NCBI GenBank assembly: GCA_022710935.1
Contig: JAKLFY010000009.1
Coordinates: 51,161-115,160, forward strand
Reading direction: 5' to 3'
DNA from: Verrucomicrobiota bacterium
GTDB taxonomy: Bacteria; Verrucomicrobiota; Verrucomicrobiia; Limisphaerales; J093
Length of the DNA: 64,000 nucleotides
Shown: positions 28,130 through 37,573 of the stretch, in pieces
How the letters are laid out: each line of letters starts with the position of its first letter
Numbering within the stretch: the first letter of the stretch is position 1
Program-made: the position numbers and the translations under genes
The notes under the pieces: generated by a model
What the model saw: only the letters and a program-made list of their open reading frames with translations
What the model was told of the DNA's origin: nothing
The model's database searches: none

Positions 28130-29680
28130 CTATTTCCGGTAGATCACCGCCTCCGAAACCGCCACTGTGCTGCCTTGGGACCGCGCATCCTTGGCGTCCG
28201 TGGTCACCAGCTCGAGCGTGTGCGGCCCCGGCTTCAGCCCATAGGTGTGCCACAGCGCGTTGTCGTGCGTGCGCTCGACGATGTACGCGTCGAGAACGCC
28301 GACCTTCTTGCCGTCCAGGTGAACCTCCGCGCGCCCGCTGTCCTGATCAAGCCGGCCCACCAGCGCCACGGCGATCCCCTCGAACTTGAGTGTTGCCCGG
28401 TTGCCCGCGGCTTGGCTGACCTTGGCCCCCTTGTCGTCGGTCCAGTCGCCGCTCCAGGTCCAGGCTGCGTCGCCGGTGGCGATCCGCTGATAAGGCACGC
28501 CGGGATTCCATTGCTCGAGCCTGGGGGCGCGAGGTTTCTGGACCGGCACGATCACCTCAGTCCCCGTAACTTTCCCGCCGGCCTGGCGGATGACTTGGAG
28601 CGCCCGCGATTCGGTGGATTTCACGATGTCGTTGAAGGAATAGTCGGTGAACTGGAATTTCTTGTCGGCCAGCGCGGGGATGCCGGCTCTGAACGGCTCG
28701 GGAATGCGGGTGTAACCGAGCATTACACCCAGGACACCGGCGGCACTCGATGGGTTGCAGTCCGAGTCCTGGCCGCAACGGGTCGAGATTTCCATCGTCT
28801 TCTCGAAATCGCCGCCGCCAAAGAGCAGGCCAAAAGCGATATAGGCGCCGTTGAGTTTGGCGTCGATGTTGAAAGGCGCCAGCGCGCCGTCCGGACAGGG
28901 GTCGTCCTTGTCCCACTTGTCCTGGACCAACTGCCAGACCTTGCGCCAGTCGTTCGGGTGCTGCGCCGACCAGTCGAGCAAGTCGCGGATGAGGCGTCCG
29001 TACTCGCTCCGGGCGGGGATGCAGGCGAGGCCGGCTTCGACCACGCGGCGCGGGTCGGTCTCGAAATAGGCGGCGGCGTACATGCCACACACGAACATGC
29101 CGCCATAGAGGCCGTCGCCGTAATTCATCACACGCCCCACGCGGTCGCAGTATTTGTTCGAGGCCCGCGGCAGTCCGGGACACATCAAGCCGATGAAGTC
29201 GGCCTCGATCTGGAAGTCAATGTCGTTGGCGTGAAGATTGTGTTTGGGATGGCCGGAATCGGGGGCTTTGATGCCTCGATTGAGGGCGCGTCGCGCCGCG
29301 GCATTGGCGTGCCAGAGATGGTATTGCGAGTCTTTAAACGCCTCGCCGTATTGGGCGCTGATCGCTTCGAGTCCCACGGTGTCCATCACCTTTGCAAACG
29401 TCATCTCGACATAAAGATCGTCCTGATCGATCGCGTTCGCGATGCGGTCCGGCGACCACCTCAGGTCCCACTCGCCGATCTTGCCGTTGGACTTGAACTC
29501 GGTCGGCGCACCGTACGAGACGCCGATCATTTGCCCCGCCCAACCGCCGCGGATCTTGTCTTCGAGCGCGGCCCGAGTGAGGCGGCGCGCCGGCGCGGCA
29601 GCCGTGACGGGCGGTGCGGACACGGCCAACACGAGGTGACACAGGATGAGGGAAAGGAGCGGCAAACGCACGGTGTTCAT
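28130..29680 (-). CDS. Secreted ADP-ribosylglycohydrolase-family protein with C-terminal beta domain
   Basis: 516 residues from ATG 29680 (MNTVRLPLLSLILCHLVLAV), with a signal peptide; six more residues are possible from 29698. The ADP-ribosylglycohydrolase fold is shown by DKIRGGWAGQMIGVSYGAPTE (in two parts: KIRGGWAGQ, GVSYGAPTE), the acidic cluster AIDQDDLYVEMTF, and the dinuclear metal loop GQDSDCNPSSAAGVLG. A C-terminal beta-sandwich from about 380 (GIAVALVGRLDQDSGRAEV, LWHTYGLKPGPHTLELV) resembles carbohydrate-binding modules. Exported members in this phylum probably act on glycans or nucleosides rather than ADP-ribosylated proteins; the substrate is unknown. Confidence 0.85.
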   Translation of the reverse strand: MNTVRLPLLSLILCHLVLAVSAPPVTAAAPARRLTRAALEDKIRGGWAGQMIGVSYGAPTEFKSNGKIGEWDLRWSPDRIANAIDQDDLYVEMTFAKVMDTVGLEAISAQYGEAFKDSQYHLWHANAAARRALNRGIKAPDSGHPKHNLHANDIDFQIEADFIGLMCPGLPRASNKYCDRVGRVMNYGDGLYGGMFVCGMYAAAYFETDPRRVVEAGLACIPARSEYGRLIRDLLDWSAQHPNDWRKVWQLVQDKWDKDDPCPDGALAPFNIDAKLNGAYIAFGLLFGGGDFEKTMEISTRCGQDSDCNPSSAAGVLGVMLGYTRIPEPFRAGIPALADKKFQFTDYSFNDIVKSTESRALQVIRQAGGKVTGTEVIVPVQKPRAPRLEQWNPGVPYQRIATGDAAWTWSGDWTDDKGAKVSQAAGNRATLKFEGIAVALVGRLDQDSGRAEVHLDGKKVGVLDAYIVERTHDNALWHTYGLKPGPHTLELVTTDAKDARSQGSTVAVSEAVIYRK

Positions 29681-29769
29681 GGACGCCGATGTTGCCAACG
29701 CCCGCCGGCGGTGTCGAGTCCTGCATGTTCCATGACAGCAGTTCTCATTCTGGGTGTATGGCCTTGCCG

Positions 29770-29882
29770 CCGGGTGAGGGCACCCGGCCTACAGCGAGAC
29801 AGACATCGGTGTTGTAGGCCGCGTGCCCCCACGCGGCGCGAAGACAGCCAGCGGTGCGGACGCCGGGTCCCCGGGCCCGGCG
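29770..29882. repeat. Dispersed repeat family E, copy 1 (CGGCCTACA hairpins)
   Basis: Contains CGGGTGAGGGCACCCGGCCT, the stretch GTTGTAGGCCGCGTGCC and GCGCGAAGACAGCC, followed by CGCCGGGTCCCCGGG. The same blocks recur at 46815-46980 and, more divergently, at 62866-62944. Each block is a short hairpin ending in GGCCTAC or GTAGGCC. Confidence 0.75.
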
Positions 29883-29972
29883 CTGGAGTATGGGCATTAT
29901 TCGGATTGGACTTCATCGCACACTTCATCGCACACTTCATCGATCTGTGGCGAACGGCACCAAGAGGCAAGG

Positions 29973-30239
29973 ATGTTCTCCCTGGGCAAATTGAAGCTGT
30001 ACGATAAAGCGCTGGCCAGCGCGGCAAGTCTGGCGCAGCACTCCCAGTCCTGGGACAAACGACACGCAGTGACCGATCAGTTGTTGCGCGCTTCTGCCTT
30101 CGCCCATGTCGCTTTGGGACCCGGATTGCGCATGGGCGGACTCTTTTCCAAGCCGGCTGGCTTTCCGATGGCAGCCATTGTCACGGCTCCAATTCACCGT
30201 AGCGGATGCTCGAACCGCCGTGAGGTGGCATACACATGA
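29973..30239 (+). pseudogene. Truncated four-helix-bundle protein (23S rRNA IVP type)
   Basis: From ATG 29973, preceded by GAGGCAAGG, the frame reads MFSLGKLKLYDKALASAAS and WDKRHAVTDQLLRASAFAHV, matching helices 1 and 2 of the TIGR02436 four-helix-bundle family (EKLxVYxxAL and DQLLRAS motifs). The next expected motif, SIPLNIAEG, is absent and the frame runs on into unrelated sequence that overlaps the end of the opposite-strand hydrolase relic. It is read as a 3'-truncated gene. Confidence 0.55.
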
Positions 30240-31037
30240 GCGTCTCGCGCAAGTCGCGCCAACCGAATCCTTGGAGCACCATGGCGCAGGCCTTGCCCGC
30301 GGCCGCCACTCGCATGCGCTTCGTATAAGCGCCCACCGAACCGAGCGTCATGTCGGGCAGGTCGCTGTGACCGACCATCAGGTTGGCTGGCGCAGGGTAG
30401 ATGTCGCAGCCCACCATGTCGGCGGCGCGGTTGTAAAGGCGGAGGTCCTCGAGCGAATTGCGCGGCGCGTGATTGAGCCAGAGGACATGGCGTGGATCCA
30501 TCTCCCGCACCGTGCGAATGCCCTCCGTAATGCCGTCGGCGCTCTGGCGAACACGGTCCGGCGCATCGTCCAGGCGAACGCCCGGATTGGGCGGCGGTTG
30601 TCCGGCCCGGTCCCAGAACGCGCTGCGAGCCTTTTCGAATTCCACGTACAGGGCGCGGTCGAGCATGTCCCGGGCGCGTCCCTCGATCAATGCCAGCTCG
30701 GGCTTTCCACCCGCCACGCTGCTCATGGTGTTCAGCTCGGGGCGTATCTTCTCCATCGTCACCCACCAGTTGTTCCAGAGGATCTCGTCCGGTCCTTCCC
30801 ACACGAGCAGAGCCGGATGATTGTGCATGCGCTGAACGATCTCGGCCAACCGCTGCTTTCGACTCGCGGTGTCACGGCTGAGGTCCAGCGCGCTGCTCAG
30901 GTTGATCCACGCCCTGGCGCCGGCGCGCTGCACGCGGTCCAGTCGTAGTAGGCCATCGTCGTCGGGGTGATGCTCTTCGCGTTCGCCGCGGCGGCGAGCA
31001 GCGCGGCCGCGGCCAGGATCAGGGGGCTGATTCGCAT
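30181..31037 (-). pseudogene. Relic of a secreted TIM-barrel glycoside hydrolase
   Basis: A signal peptide starts at ATG 31037 (MRISPLILAAAALLAAAANA) followed by KSITPTTMAYYDW. That frame ends soon after 30940, and another frame carries the rest: ARAWINLSSALDLSRDTA, RMHNHPALLVWEGPDEILWN, VLWLNHAPRNSLEDL, DMVGCDIYPAPANL and ACAMVLQGFGWRDLRETL. In related hydrolases about 80 or more residues lie between these parts, and after the MVLQGFGW motif a further domain with the final catalytic strand follows; here the chain stops at YGELEP. Both an internal deletion and a 3' truncation are therefore inferred. Confidence 0.65.
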
Positions 31038-31169
31038 AGGTGTCTCCCAAGTAGAACCGGAGCGAAGCCGGATCGCAACGATGATTCCGTGATGATTCCG
31101 TGAGCGGAAAGGCGATGGGGGCAAACAGGGCGTGGAAGACCGTCTGTGACGGGATCGCCACCGAGTTGT

Positions 31170-31228
31170 CACACCCCGTCAGCTCACGGGGCGGTCAGAT
31201 TCCGCAAGATGTCTGCTATGCGGGCTGG
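31170..31228 (+). repeat. Dispersed repeat family D, copy 1
   Basis: CACACCCCGTC, CGGTCAGATTCCGCAAGAT and CTGCTATGCGGGCT follow in order. The same order occurs at 48391-48459 and, inverted, at 59827-59898. This copy lacks the outer TAACCCGC arm. It precedes the RDD gene and is followed by a GCAGAACCGCGCCGGGCTGG element related to those at 43391 and 48563. Confidence 0.65.
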
Positions 31229-31452
31229 TTGGCAGAACCGCGCCGGGCTGGAAGGACGGAGAAATCCAACGGACCCTTTTCATCGATCAATCCGCGGGGC
31301 CCTCTGGCGCACCGGCTTTGCCAACCACAACAGGAAACCGCCGCTTGACAGGGCCGATTCGCCGCACAAGGGTCGGTCCCCTGCCCCCGGGGTCCTGGTG
31401 AGGACCTTTCCGTCAATGCATGGCGCGGGGCGCAGTAGAAAAGGAGCGACTG

Positions 31453-31905
31453 ATGAACGAAACGACAGCAAATCTGGCGAGCCGATGGAAGCGTTTGGGC
31501 GGGGCCCTGATCGACGGGGTGTTGACGGCGATCGTTATGGTGCCGGTGATGGCGGTCACCGGGATGACGAGCGCCGCCCCGGGCAGCGAAGGGATGACGT
31601 TTGGTCGACGGGCAGGCCTGTTCGTCCTCGGGTGCGTGGTGTTTCTCGTTCTCAACGGGTACCTCCTGTACAAACGAGGGCAGACGATCGGCAAAGTGGC
31701 CGTCAAGACGAAGATCGTGGATCTGAACGGTCAGATTCCCGACTTCGGCAGACTGGTGGCTCTCCGTTATCTCGTCATGGCGCTCGTCGGGCAGATTCCC
31801 TTTCTCGGAGGCCTGATTGGACTGGTGAACGCGCTGTTCATCTTCCGCTCGGACCGGCGCTGTCTGCACGACCACATTGCAGGCACGCGGGTCGTGGAGG
31901 CTTGA
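31453..31905 (+). CDS. RDD family membrane protein
   Basis: 150 residues from ATG 31453 with AAGGAG six bases upstream; longer readings from 31420 would bypass this good site. The RDD signature starts at LASRWKRLGGALIDGVLTAI (Arg and Asp in helix 1). Three hydrophobic helices follow, with NGYLLYKRGQTIGKVAVKT after helix 2, KIVDLNGQIPDFGRLVALRY, and C-terminal RRCLHDHIAGTRVVE. RDD proteins are small inner-membrane proteins proposed to transport ions or solutes. It is a single-gene unit. Confidence 0.88.
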   Translation: MNETTANLASRWKRLGGALIDGVLTAIVMVPVMAVTGMTSAAPGSEGMTFGRRAGLFVLGCVVFLVLNGYLLYKRGQTIGKVAVKTKIVDLNGQIPDFGRLVALRYLVMALVGQIPFLGGLIGLVNALFIFRSDRRCLHDHIAGTRVVEA

Positions 31906-32162
31906 GGCCGCCTCGCCTTAGCCCGGATGTTTCCCAGTTGCGCTCACGGTGCCCGAAGGGTGACAGTCATCAACGGGGGGGATTCACCACAGAGTCGCAG
32001 AGCACACAGAGGGGAAAGCGCCTCATGAATCGGGGCCGATCATGAATGACGTGTGGTCCCGCGTTTCCCTTCATGTTCCGTCCTGTTCATGAGAGGGTCG
32101 CCCTGTGGCGATAGTACGGACCTGCCGCCACTGCCTTTTCCCTGATAACAGTCCGCGTCGTT

Positions 32163-33164
32163 TTACCGCGCGCGGATTCGGATGTTGCCGGCGCTTGTGC
32201 GCAGCTTGAGCAGTCTGCCGCCCTGGCCCAGTTGTCCCTCGAGGCTGCTGCGCCGGGTCTTGCCCTGGACGGCGACCGGCAGGTCGCAACTGACTGTGCC
32301 GGCGCTCGTCTTGGCATCCACGTTGGCCGACACGCCCGAAGGCAGGCTGAGTTCGATGCTCCCGCCGGAGGTCTCGAACCGGCAATCCTCCTCCGGGCTC
32401 CCCGCGAGAGCCGCGCGGATGCTCCCGCCGGAAGTCGAGGCATCGGTGCGTCCGCCGGCCTCCTCGATTCGGATGCCGCCGCCCGAGGTGTGGGCGCGGG
32501 CGGCCCCGCGCACCCGGCCCAGATTGATCGATCCGCCTGCCGTTTGGACATCGACGGCCCCTCCGGCCTCGCGGACAGTCACGCTGCCGCCGGCAGTTTC
32601 GGCTTCGATCTTGTCGGTGGCCCCGTCGATCTCGATGCTGCCGCCGGACGTGGTGGCCCACACCGGACCTTCAATGCGCCCGATCCGGAGGCTGCCGCCG
32701 GCGGTTTGAACGCGCACTGTGCCGGTCAGATCGGCGACGTGTATCGAGCCGCCCGCGGTTTTCAGGTTCGGGCTGAACTTCCTGGGAACGGCGACCTCAT
32801 AGCGCACCTGCAGGTTCGAGCCTCTCCCGAGCCAGCCGCTGATCTGCTTGCTCGATTCGGCCCGGACGCGGACTTCGTTGCCCTCCTGTCGGAACGTCAC
32901 CGCATGGTTTGCCAGGATCTCCTCGGCCCTTGCCCTGGCGGCGGCGGAGGCTTTCCGGAACACTTTGACTTCCACCTTCTCGTCGGCGCCTGCGATGATG
33001 CGGATCGAGCCGCGGTCGGCTTCGATGACAAGCGTTCCTCCCGGCTGGACAGCGAATGAGTGTTCGAGGTCTTTCTCGACTTCCGCGGCGGCGGCAGGTC
33101 CGCAGACCAACCAGGCAGGCAACAGGAACGTCGCAACCAACAACTGAGGAAAGCTCGTTTTCAT
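32163..33164 (-). CDS. Secreted DUF4097 beta-repeat (adhesin-like) protein
   Basis: 333 residues from ATG 33164 (MKTSFPQLLVATFLLPAWLV), signal peptide cleaved near PAAAAEV; the open frame extends upstream to 33356 but that part is not leader-like. The chain has an N-terminal strand-rich part (GTLVIEADRGSIRIIAGADE) and then at least eight short beta-helix turns with the consensus TAGGSI or TSGGSI spaced 16-20 residues (KTAGGSIHVADLTGTVRVQ, TTSGGSIEIDGATDKIEAE), ending TSAGNIRIRAR. This is the DUF4097 (putative adhesin) fold, a regular exported solenoid. Function in the cell is unknown. Confidence 0.85.
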   Translation of the reverse strand: MKTSFPQLLVATFLLPAWLVCGPAAAAEVEKDLEHSFAVQPGGTLVIEADRGSIRIIAGADEKVEVKVFRKASAAARARAEEILANHAVTFRQEGNEVRVRAESSKQISGWLGRGSNLQVRYEVAVPRKFSPNLKTAGGSIHVADLTGTVRVQTAGGSLRIGRIEGPVWATTSGGSIEIDGATDKIEAETAGGSVTVREAGGAVDVQTAGGSINLGRVRGAARAHTSGGGIRIEEAGGRTDASTSGGSIRAALAGSPEEDCRFETSGGSIELSLPSGVSANVDAKTSAGTVSCDLPVAVQGKTRRSSLEGQLGQGGRLLKLRTSAGNIRIRAR

Positions 33165-33670
33165 AGATATTGCATCAAGCATACGCCTTCCTGTCGCCGG
33201 TTGAGGCGCATTCTTGAATGCGCGGACCACCGCCGGCAGGATGCGCACACATCCGCTTTCTGCATACAACACGGGGCGAAAGCAATTGGTTTCAGCGAAT
33301 TCGGAGCTTGCTCCGCGGCCGTCCCGGTTCTGTTTCAGGAGGTCGGTTTCACCCACAAACAGGCTGGGCGACAGGCGTTCCCCATCCCACTTGTCGGTGC
33401 AGGCGGCTCGACTCGAACATTAGAACCTTGCCGACGGCGATCCAAGCCCGGCAAGGTCGAATCGCACAAATGGGGTCGTGCCAAGGGTTGCGAGTTGAGA
33501 GGTCTGCCCAATGTCGAATATCCGGTTGTGCTTCATGGTTTCAGTGCCTGATCATCGCTTCCGCAGGCTTCTCTTGGGGTGTCCACCGTTTCGATTTCAG
33601 GGCAACATCGGGTTGGAGATCGCCAAGTTAGGGCTAGCCAACGTGCTCTGGCCTCAGATGATTGGCGCCC
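33165..33670. other. Intergenic region between divergent genes, no gene seen
   Basis: About 500 bases between the DUF4097 gene (minus) and the PEP-CTERM gene (plus). Overlapping short frames show no domains. The GC content falls toward the PEP-CTERM gene. Confidence 0.4.
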
Positions 33671-34387
33671 ATGAAACCCAGAATCGCCCTCCTGCTCTCC
33701 TTGGTTCTTGCATCGTCAGTCGGTCTTGCCCAAGTCCCTCAATTCGTGAATGGAGATTTCGAGCTTCCCGTGACACCTCACATCACGACCATCTACACTG
33801 GCAGCAGTGATCTTGTAGGTTGGAGGGTGATGGGGGGCAGTGTGGAAGTTGTGTCGGCCTGGCAGCCGGCGGGTGGGAGCCAAGTGCTTGATACGGTCGG
33901 GATTCAAGTCCGTGGCGCAATTGAACAGGACTTAACCTTTGTAGATGCTGGGCAGTATCATATTACCTTCGACCTTTCCAGGAACCCGCTGATCACTCCG
34001 CCTGCACAACTCGGGGTGTGGTACAAACCGCCCTCGGCGACGAGCTTCATCGGCCTCGGCTTCTATGAGTTCAGCGAGTCTGTGACTGCGGTAGACATGA
34101 AGTGGCGAGCTGAGGGCACTGGGGCATTCACGTTTGTACCGGGAGTATACACCTTCGCCTTCGCGAGCTTGGCTCCTGGTGTGGGACAGAACAACAACAC
34201 CTGGGGGGGGCCGGCGATTGACAACGTGCAACTCGTTGCCGGCGCGTCAAACTACGCCCCCACCATGCCACCGGACTACGTACTTCCTCCTCCCTTGCCG
34301 TTTCCGACTCCCGAACCGACGGCGGGTGGGCTGGCTGCAGGCGCCGGGCTGCTTGCTTTCGCTTGTTGGCGACGCACGAAGCACTGA
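33671..34387 (+). CDS. PEP-CTERM-anchored choice-of-anchor-C (DUF642-like) secreted protein
   Basis: 238 residues from ATG 33671 (MKPRIALLLSLVLASSVGLA) with a signal peptide. The mature part, FVNGDFELPVTPHITTIYTG, SSDLVGWRVMGGSVEVVSAW, IEQDLTFVDAGQYHITFDLS, follows the choice-of-anchor-C/DUF642 sugar-binding-type sandwich. The C-terminus is a PEP-CTERM sorting signal: PTPEPTAGG, hydrophobic helix LAAGAGLLAFACW and basic RRTKH. Such signals are cut by an exosortase (EpsH/XrtA type) encoded elsewhere and linked to exopolysaccharide or biofilm secretion. Confidence 0.9.
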   Translation: MKPRIALLLSLVLASSVGLAQVPQFVNGDFELPVTPHITTIYTGSSDLVGWRVMGGSVEVVSAWQPAGGSQVLDTVGIQVRGAIEQDLTFVDAGQYHITFDLSRNPLITPPAQLGVWYKPPSATSFIGLGFYEFSESVTAVDMKWRAEGTGAFTFVPGVYTFAFASLAPGVGQNNNTWGGPAIDNVQLVAGASNYAPTMPPDYVLPPPLPFPTPEPTAGGLAAGAGLLAFACWRRTKH

Positions 34388-34912
34388 GTCTGTAAGTACC
34401 GTCCCGGCTGAGTTACCCATCGGCGATTCCATCAAGACAAAGAGACTTGCCTCAGCCTGATGGACTGGCCCCTGTCATCGATGGCTGATTGGACGGGGAA
34501 CCAGCGCTGCCGCCACACTGTTCTACCAAGCGGATTCCGATCGCGTGTCTGTTTCGGACAGGTGCCTGTGGGGAGGCATGGCCGTCTGGTATCCAGCCGC
34601 TTGGCCTTAGCCCGTCTGCTGACCGTGGCCCCTCCGCCTTTCGGCGGAATCATGGAACAGTCTCTCCCGCACCGCCGTCTGGATGATCGAATTCCAACAC
34701 CGATCCACCATCGCGTTCACCGACGGGAGGTCCACCTTCACACGTCATTCGCCCGCCCTGTTCCCGAGCTCATCGCACAGCGTCAGAAGAACGCTCTTTC
34801 CGTGTACAATGGCATTTCTTGGTGTTGACAATGCGGGGGAGGGACATTGACTTTGGGGGCATGACTGGATTGTCGGAGGGACCGGATCGCTTGTGCTGCC
34901 GCGGGGAACGCT
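34388..34912. other. Intergenic region before mutS
   Basis: About 525 bases with no recognisable gene. A TTGACA at 34825-34830 lies 17 bases before TGACTT, a weak promoter-like arrangement about 60 bases from the mutS start. The frames on the minus strand here are extensions of antisense to mutS. Confidence 0.35.
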
Positions 34913-37570
34913 ATGGGTGACCCGCAACTGACCCCCATGATGGCGCAGTACCGCCGGATCAAAGGGGAACTGCCGGCGGATGCGCTGTTGTTGTTTCGGC
35001 TGGGGGACTTCTACGAGATGTTCTTCGAAGACGCCCAGGCGGGCGCGCAACTCCTGAACCTGGCCCTGACGAGCCGGAACGGGGTGCCGATGTGCGGACT
35101 TCCCTATCATGCCGCCACGGGCTACATCGGGCGCATCCTGAAGGCCGGACGCAAGGTGGCGATTTGCGACCAACTCGAAGACGCGAGGCCCGGCAAGCTC
35201 GTCAAACGCGAGGTGACCCAGATCCTCAGTCCGGGCGCGCATTTCGACGAGCGCATGCTCGCCGCCGAGCGTCCGAATTACCTCGCCACCGTCTGCCGCG
35301 TCGGCAAGACCTTCGGCCTGGCGCTGGTCGATCTGACAACCGCCGATTTCCGGACGACCGAACTGGACACGGACACATCGGTGTTGGCCGAACTCGAGCG
35401 GGTGCGGCCGTCCGAGGTTCTCCTGCCGTCCGAGGCCGCCGATCTGGCTGCGCTTCTCAGCAGCCGGTCGAGGGCGAGGCCGTCCGCCCCCTCACGGCAG
35501 CCGCTCGCCGCGGGCGGTGCGAGGACGGAATTCGGCTGGGTCCTGAGCCGTTACGACGATTGGGTGTTCGCGCCGGAGACCGCCCAGTTCACGCTGCGCG
35601 ATCATTTCAAGGTGGCTTCGCTCGACGGCTTCGGTCTGCGCGGGCGCGCCGCGGCGCTGGGCGCGGCCGGAGCGGTGCTGCACTACCTGAGCCAGCAGCT
35701 CCGTCGCGACGTGGCTCACCTGACGCGGCTGAGTTTCTACCAGACCAGCGACTACCTCGTGCTCGATACGGCGACGCTTCGAAATCTCGAAGTGCTCGAA
35801 CCGCTGCATCGTGACGCCCCGCGCGACGCGTCGCTCTACGGCGCCCTCAACCGGACGGTGACTCCGATGGGGGCGCGCCGTCTGCGGGAATGGCTTTCGC
35901 AGCCGCTGGCAGCCGCGCGCCCGATCCGGCGGCGTCAGGAAGCGATTCGGGCCTGGGTGGATCACTCGGCGCAGCTCGAGTCGTTTCGACACGCGCTTGT
36001 CGAGGTTCGCGATCTCGAGCGGACGCTCAGCCGGCTGAGCGTGGGCACGGGCAACGCGCGCGATCTTGTGGCGCTGCGCCTGGGCCTGCAGCAGGTGCCG
36101 CACGTGCGCACGACCCTGATGACGACACTCGAGGAGGCTCCGGCGCCGGCCCCGGTGTTCAAGGAGCTGGCCGTGGCCGACTCCGCCCAGGCTGCCCCGG
36201 GCGGTGAGGAAGGGCCCCGTCTGATCGAGCTGGCCGGTCAACTTTCGGACTGCCCGGAGGTTGTTGACCTCATCGGACGCGCGATTGTGGACGAAGCGCC
36301 CTTGGCGTTGAGGGAAGGGGGGCTGATTCGAGACGGCTTCGATGCGGCGCTCGACGAGCTCCGTCGCGCCGCCCGTGAGGGCAAGGATTGGATCGCGCAG
36401 CTTCAGCAGAAGGAGATCGAGCGGACGGGCATCGGCTCGCTCAAGATCAGGTTCAACTCGGTGTTCGGCTATTACATCGAGGTCACGAAGGCCAACCTCG
36501 ACAAGGTCCCCGCCGACTATGTCCGCAAGCAGACCATTGCCAACGGCGAGCGGTTCATCACCCCGGACCTGAAAGAGATGGAGAGCAAGATCCTCGGCGC
36601 CGAGGAGCGGGGTGTGAAGCTCGAGTACGAGATCTTTCTCCGGGTGCGGGAGCGGGTGCTGGGGCGCGTGGCGGAGATCCAGCAGACGGCGACGGCGCTG
36701 GGCGAACTGGATGTGCTCGCCGGGCTGGCCGAGACCGCGCGTCTTCACAACTACTGCTGTCCGGACGTGGGTGAGGCGGGGCACCTGGTCATTCGGGACG
36801 GGCGGCATCCGGTGTTGGACCAGAGCCTAATCGAGGAGCGGTTCGTGCCCAACGACACGGAATTCAACGTCGAGACCCAGCAGATCGGGTTGATCACCGG
36901 CCCGAACATGGCGGGGAAGAGCACCTATATCCGGCAGGTGGCGTTGCTCACCCTGTTGGCGCATGCCGGCTCGTTCGTGCCCGCCGCCTCGGCGCGCATT
37001 GATCTGGTCGACCGCATTTTCACGCGCATTGGCGCGAGCGACGATCTGACGAGGGGTCAATCGACGTTCATGGTCGAGATGAGCGAGACGGCGAACATCC
37101 TCAACAACGCCACCGCGCGCAGCCTGGTGATCCTGGATGAGATCGGGCGGGGGACGAGCACCTTCGATGGCCTGAGCCTGGCTTGGAGCATCGTCGAACA
37201 CCTGCACAACCAGGTCGGCGCCAAGACCCTCTTCGCCACGCATTATCACGAGCTGACGGAGTTGGCGGGCCGGCTCAAGCGGCTGCGCAACTACAACGTC
37301 GCCGTGCGCGAATGGAACGATCAGGTCGTGTTCCTGCGCAAGATCGTGCCGGGGGGCACGGACAAGAGCTACGGCATCCAGGTGGCGCGATTGGCCGGTG
37401 TGCCCAAGGAAGTGCTCGATCGCGCCAAGGCCATCTTGAGAAACCTCGAGGAATCTGAGCTGACGCCTGAGGGCAACGTGCGCCGTCCTGCGCGCCACCG
37501 GGCTGAGCGCGAGACCCTGCAGGCGCTCGAACCGCCGCCGCAGTTGGACCTGTTCGAAGGCAGGGCGTAG
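34913..37570 (+). CDS. mutS: DNA mismatch repair protein MutS
   Basis: 885 residues, full length. Recognises mispaired or looped DNA and recruits MutL. Mismatch-binding domain at the N-terminus with the Phe-x-Glu motif in GDFYEMFFEDA (Phe33, Glu35); connector and lever domains in the middle; clamp GYYIEVTKANLDKVP; ATPase with Walker A GPNMAGKST near 663-671, ST(F)MVEMSETANIL, Walker B LVILDEIGRGTSTFDG and signature His in FATHYHELTEL. The C-terminus PPPQLDLFEG is the usual MutS tail. mutL is not in the window. tspO follows after three bases, so the two may be cotranscribed. Confidence 0.97.
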   Translation: MGDPQLTPMMAQYRRIKGELPADALLLFRLGDFYEMFFEDAQAGAQLLNLALTSRNGVPMCGLPYHAATGYIGRILKAGRKVAICDQLEDARPGKLVKREVTQILSPGAHFDERMLAAERPNYLATVCRVGKTFGLALVDLTTADFRTTELDTDTSVLAELERVRPSEVLLPSEAADLAALLSSRSRARPSAPSRQPLAAGGARTEFGWVLSRYDDWVFAPETAQFTLRDHFKVASLDGFGLRGRAAALGAAGAVLHYLSQQLRRDVAHLTRLSFYQTSDYLVLDTATLRNLEVLEPLHRDAPRDASLYGALNRTVTPMGARRLREWLSQPLAAARPIRRRQEAIRAWVDHSAQLESFRHALVEVRDLERTLSRLSVGTGNARDLVALRLGLQQVPHVRTTLMTTLEEAPAPAPVFKELAVADSAQAAPGGEEGPRLIELAGQLSDCPEVVDLIGRAIVDEAPLALREGGLIRDGFDAALDELRRAAREGKDWIAQLQQKEIERTGIGSLKIRFNSVFGYYIEVTKANLDKVPADYVRKQTIANGERFITPDLKEMESKILGAEERGVKLEYEIFLRVRERVLGRVAEIQQTATALGELDVLAGLAETARLHNYCCPDVGEAGHLVIRDGRHPVLDQSLIEERFVPNDTEFNVETQQIGLITGPNMAGKSTYIRQVALLTLLAHAGSFVPAASARIDLVDRIFTRIGASDDLTRGQSTFMVEMSETANILNNATARSLVILDEIGRGTSTFDGLSLAWSIVEHLHNQVGAKTLFATHYHELTELAGRLKRLRNYNVAVREWNDQVVFLRKIVPGGTDKSYGIQVARLAGVPKEVLDRAKAILRNLEESELTPEGNVRRPARHRAERETLQALEPPPQLDLFEGRA

Positions 37571-37573
37571 TTC

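Noticed and set aside
28175..30007. 610-codon plus-strand open frame
   Set aside because: Antisense to the ADP-ribosylglycohydrolase and running into repeat DNA; no protein features.
34825..34853. Sigma-70 promoter of mutS
   Set aside because: TTGACA is good but the -10 match (TGACTT) is poor; noted only as a weak possibility in the gap description.
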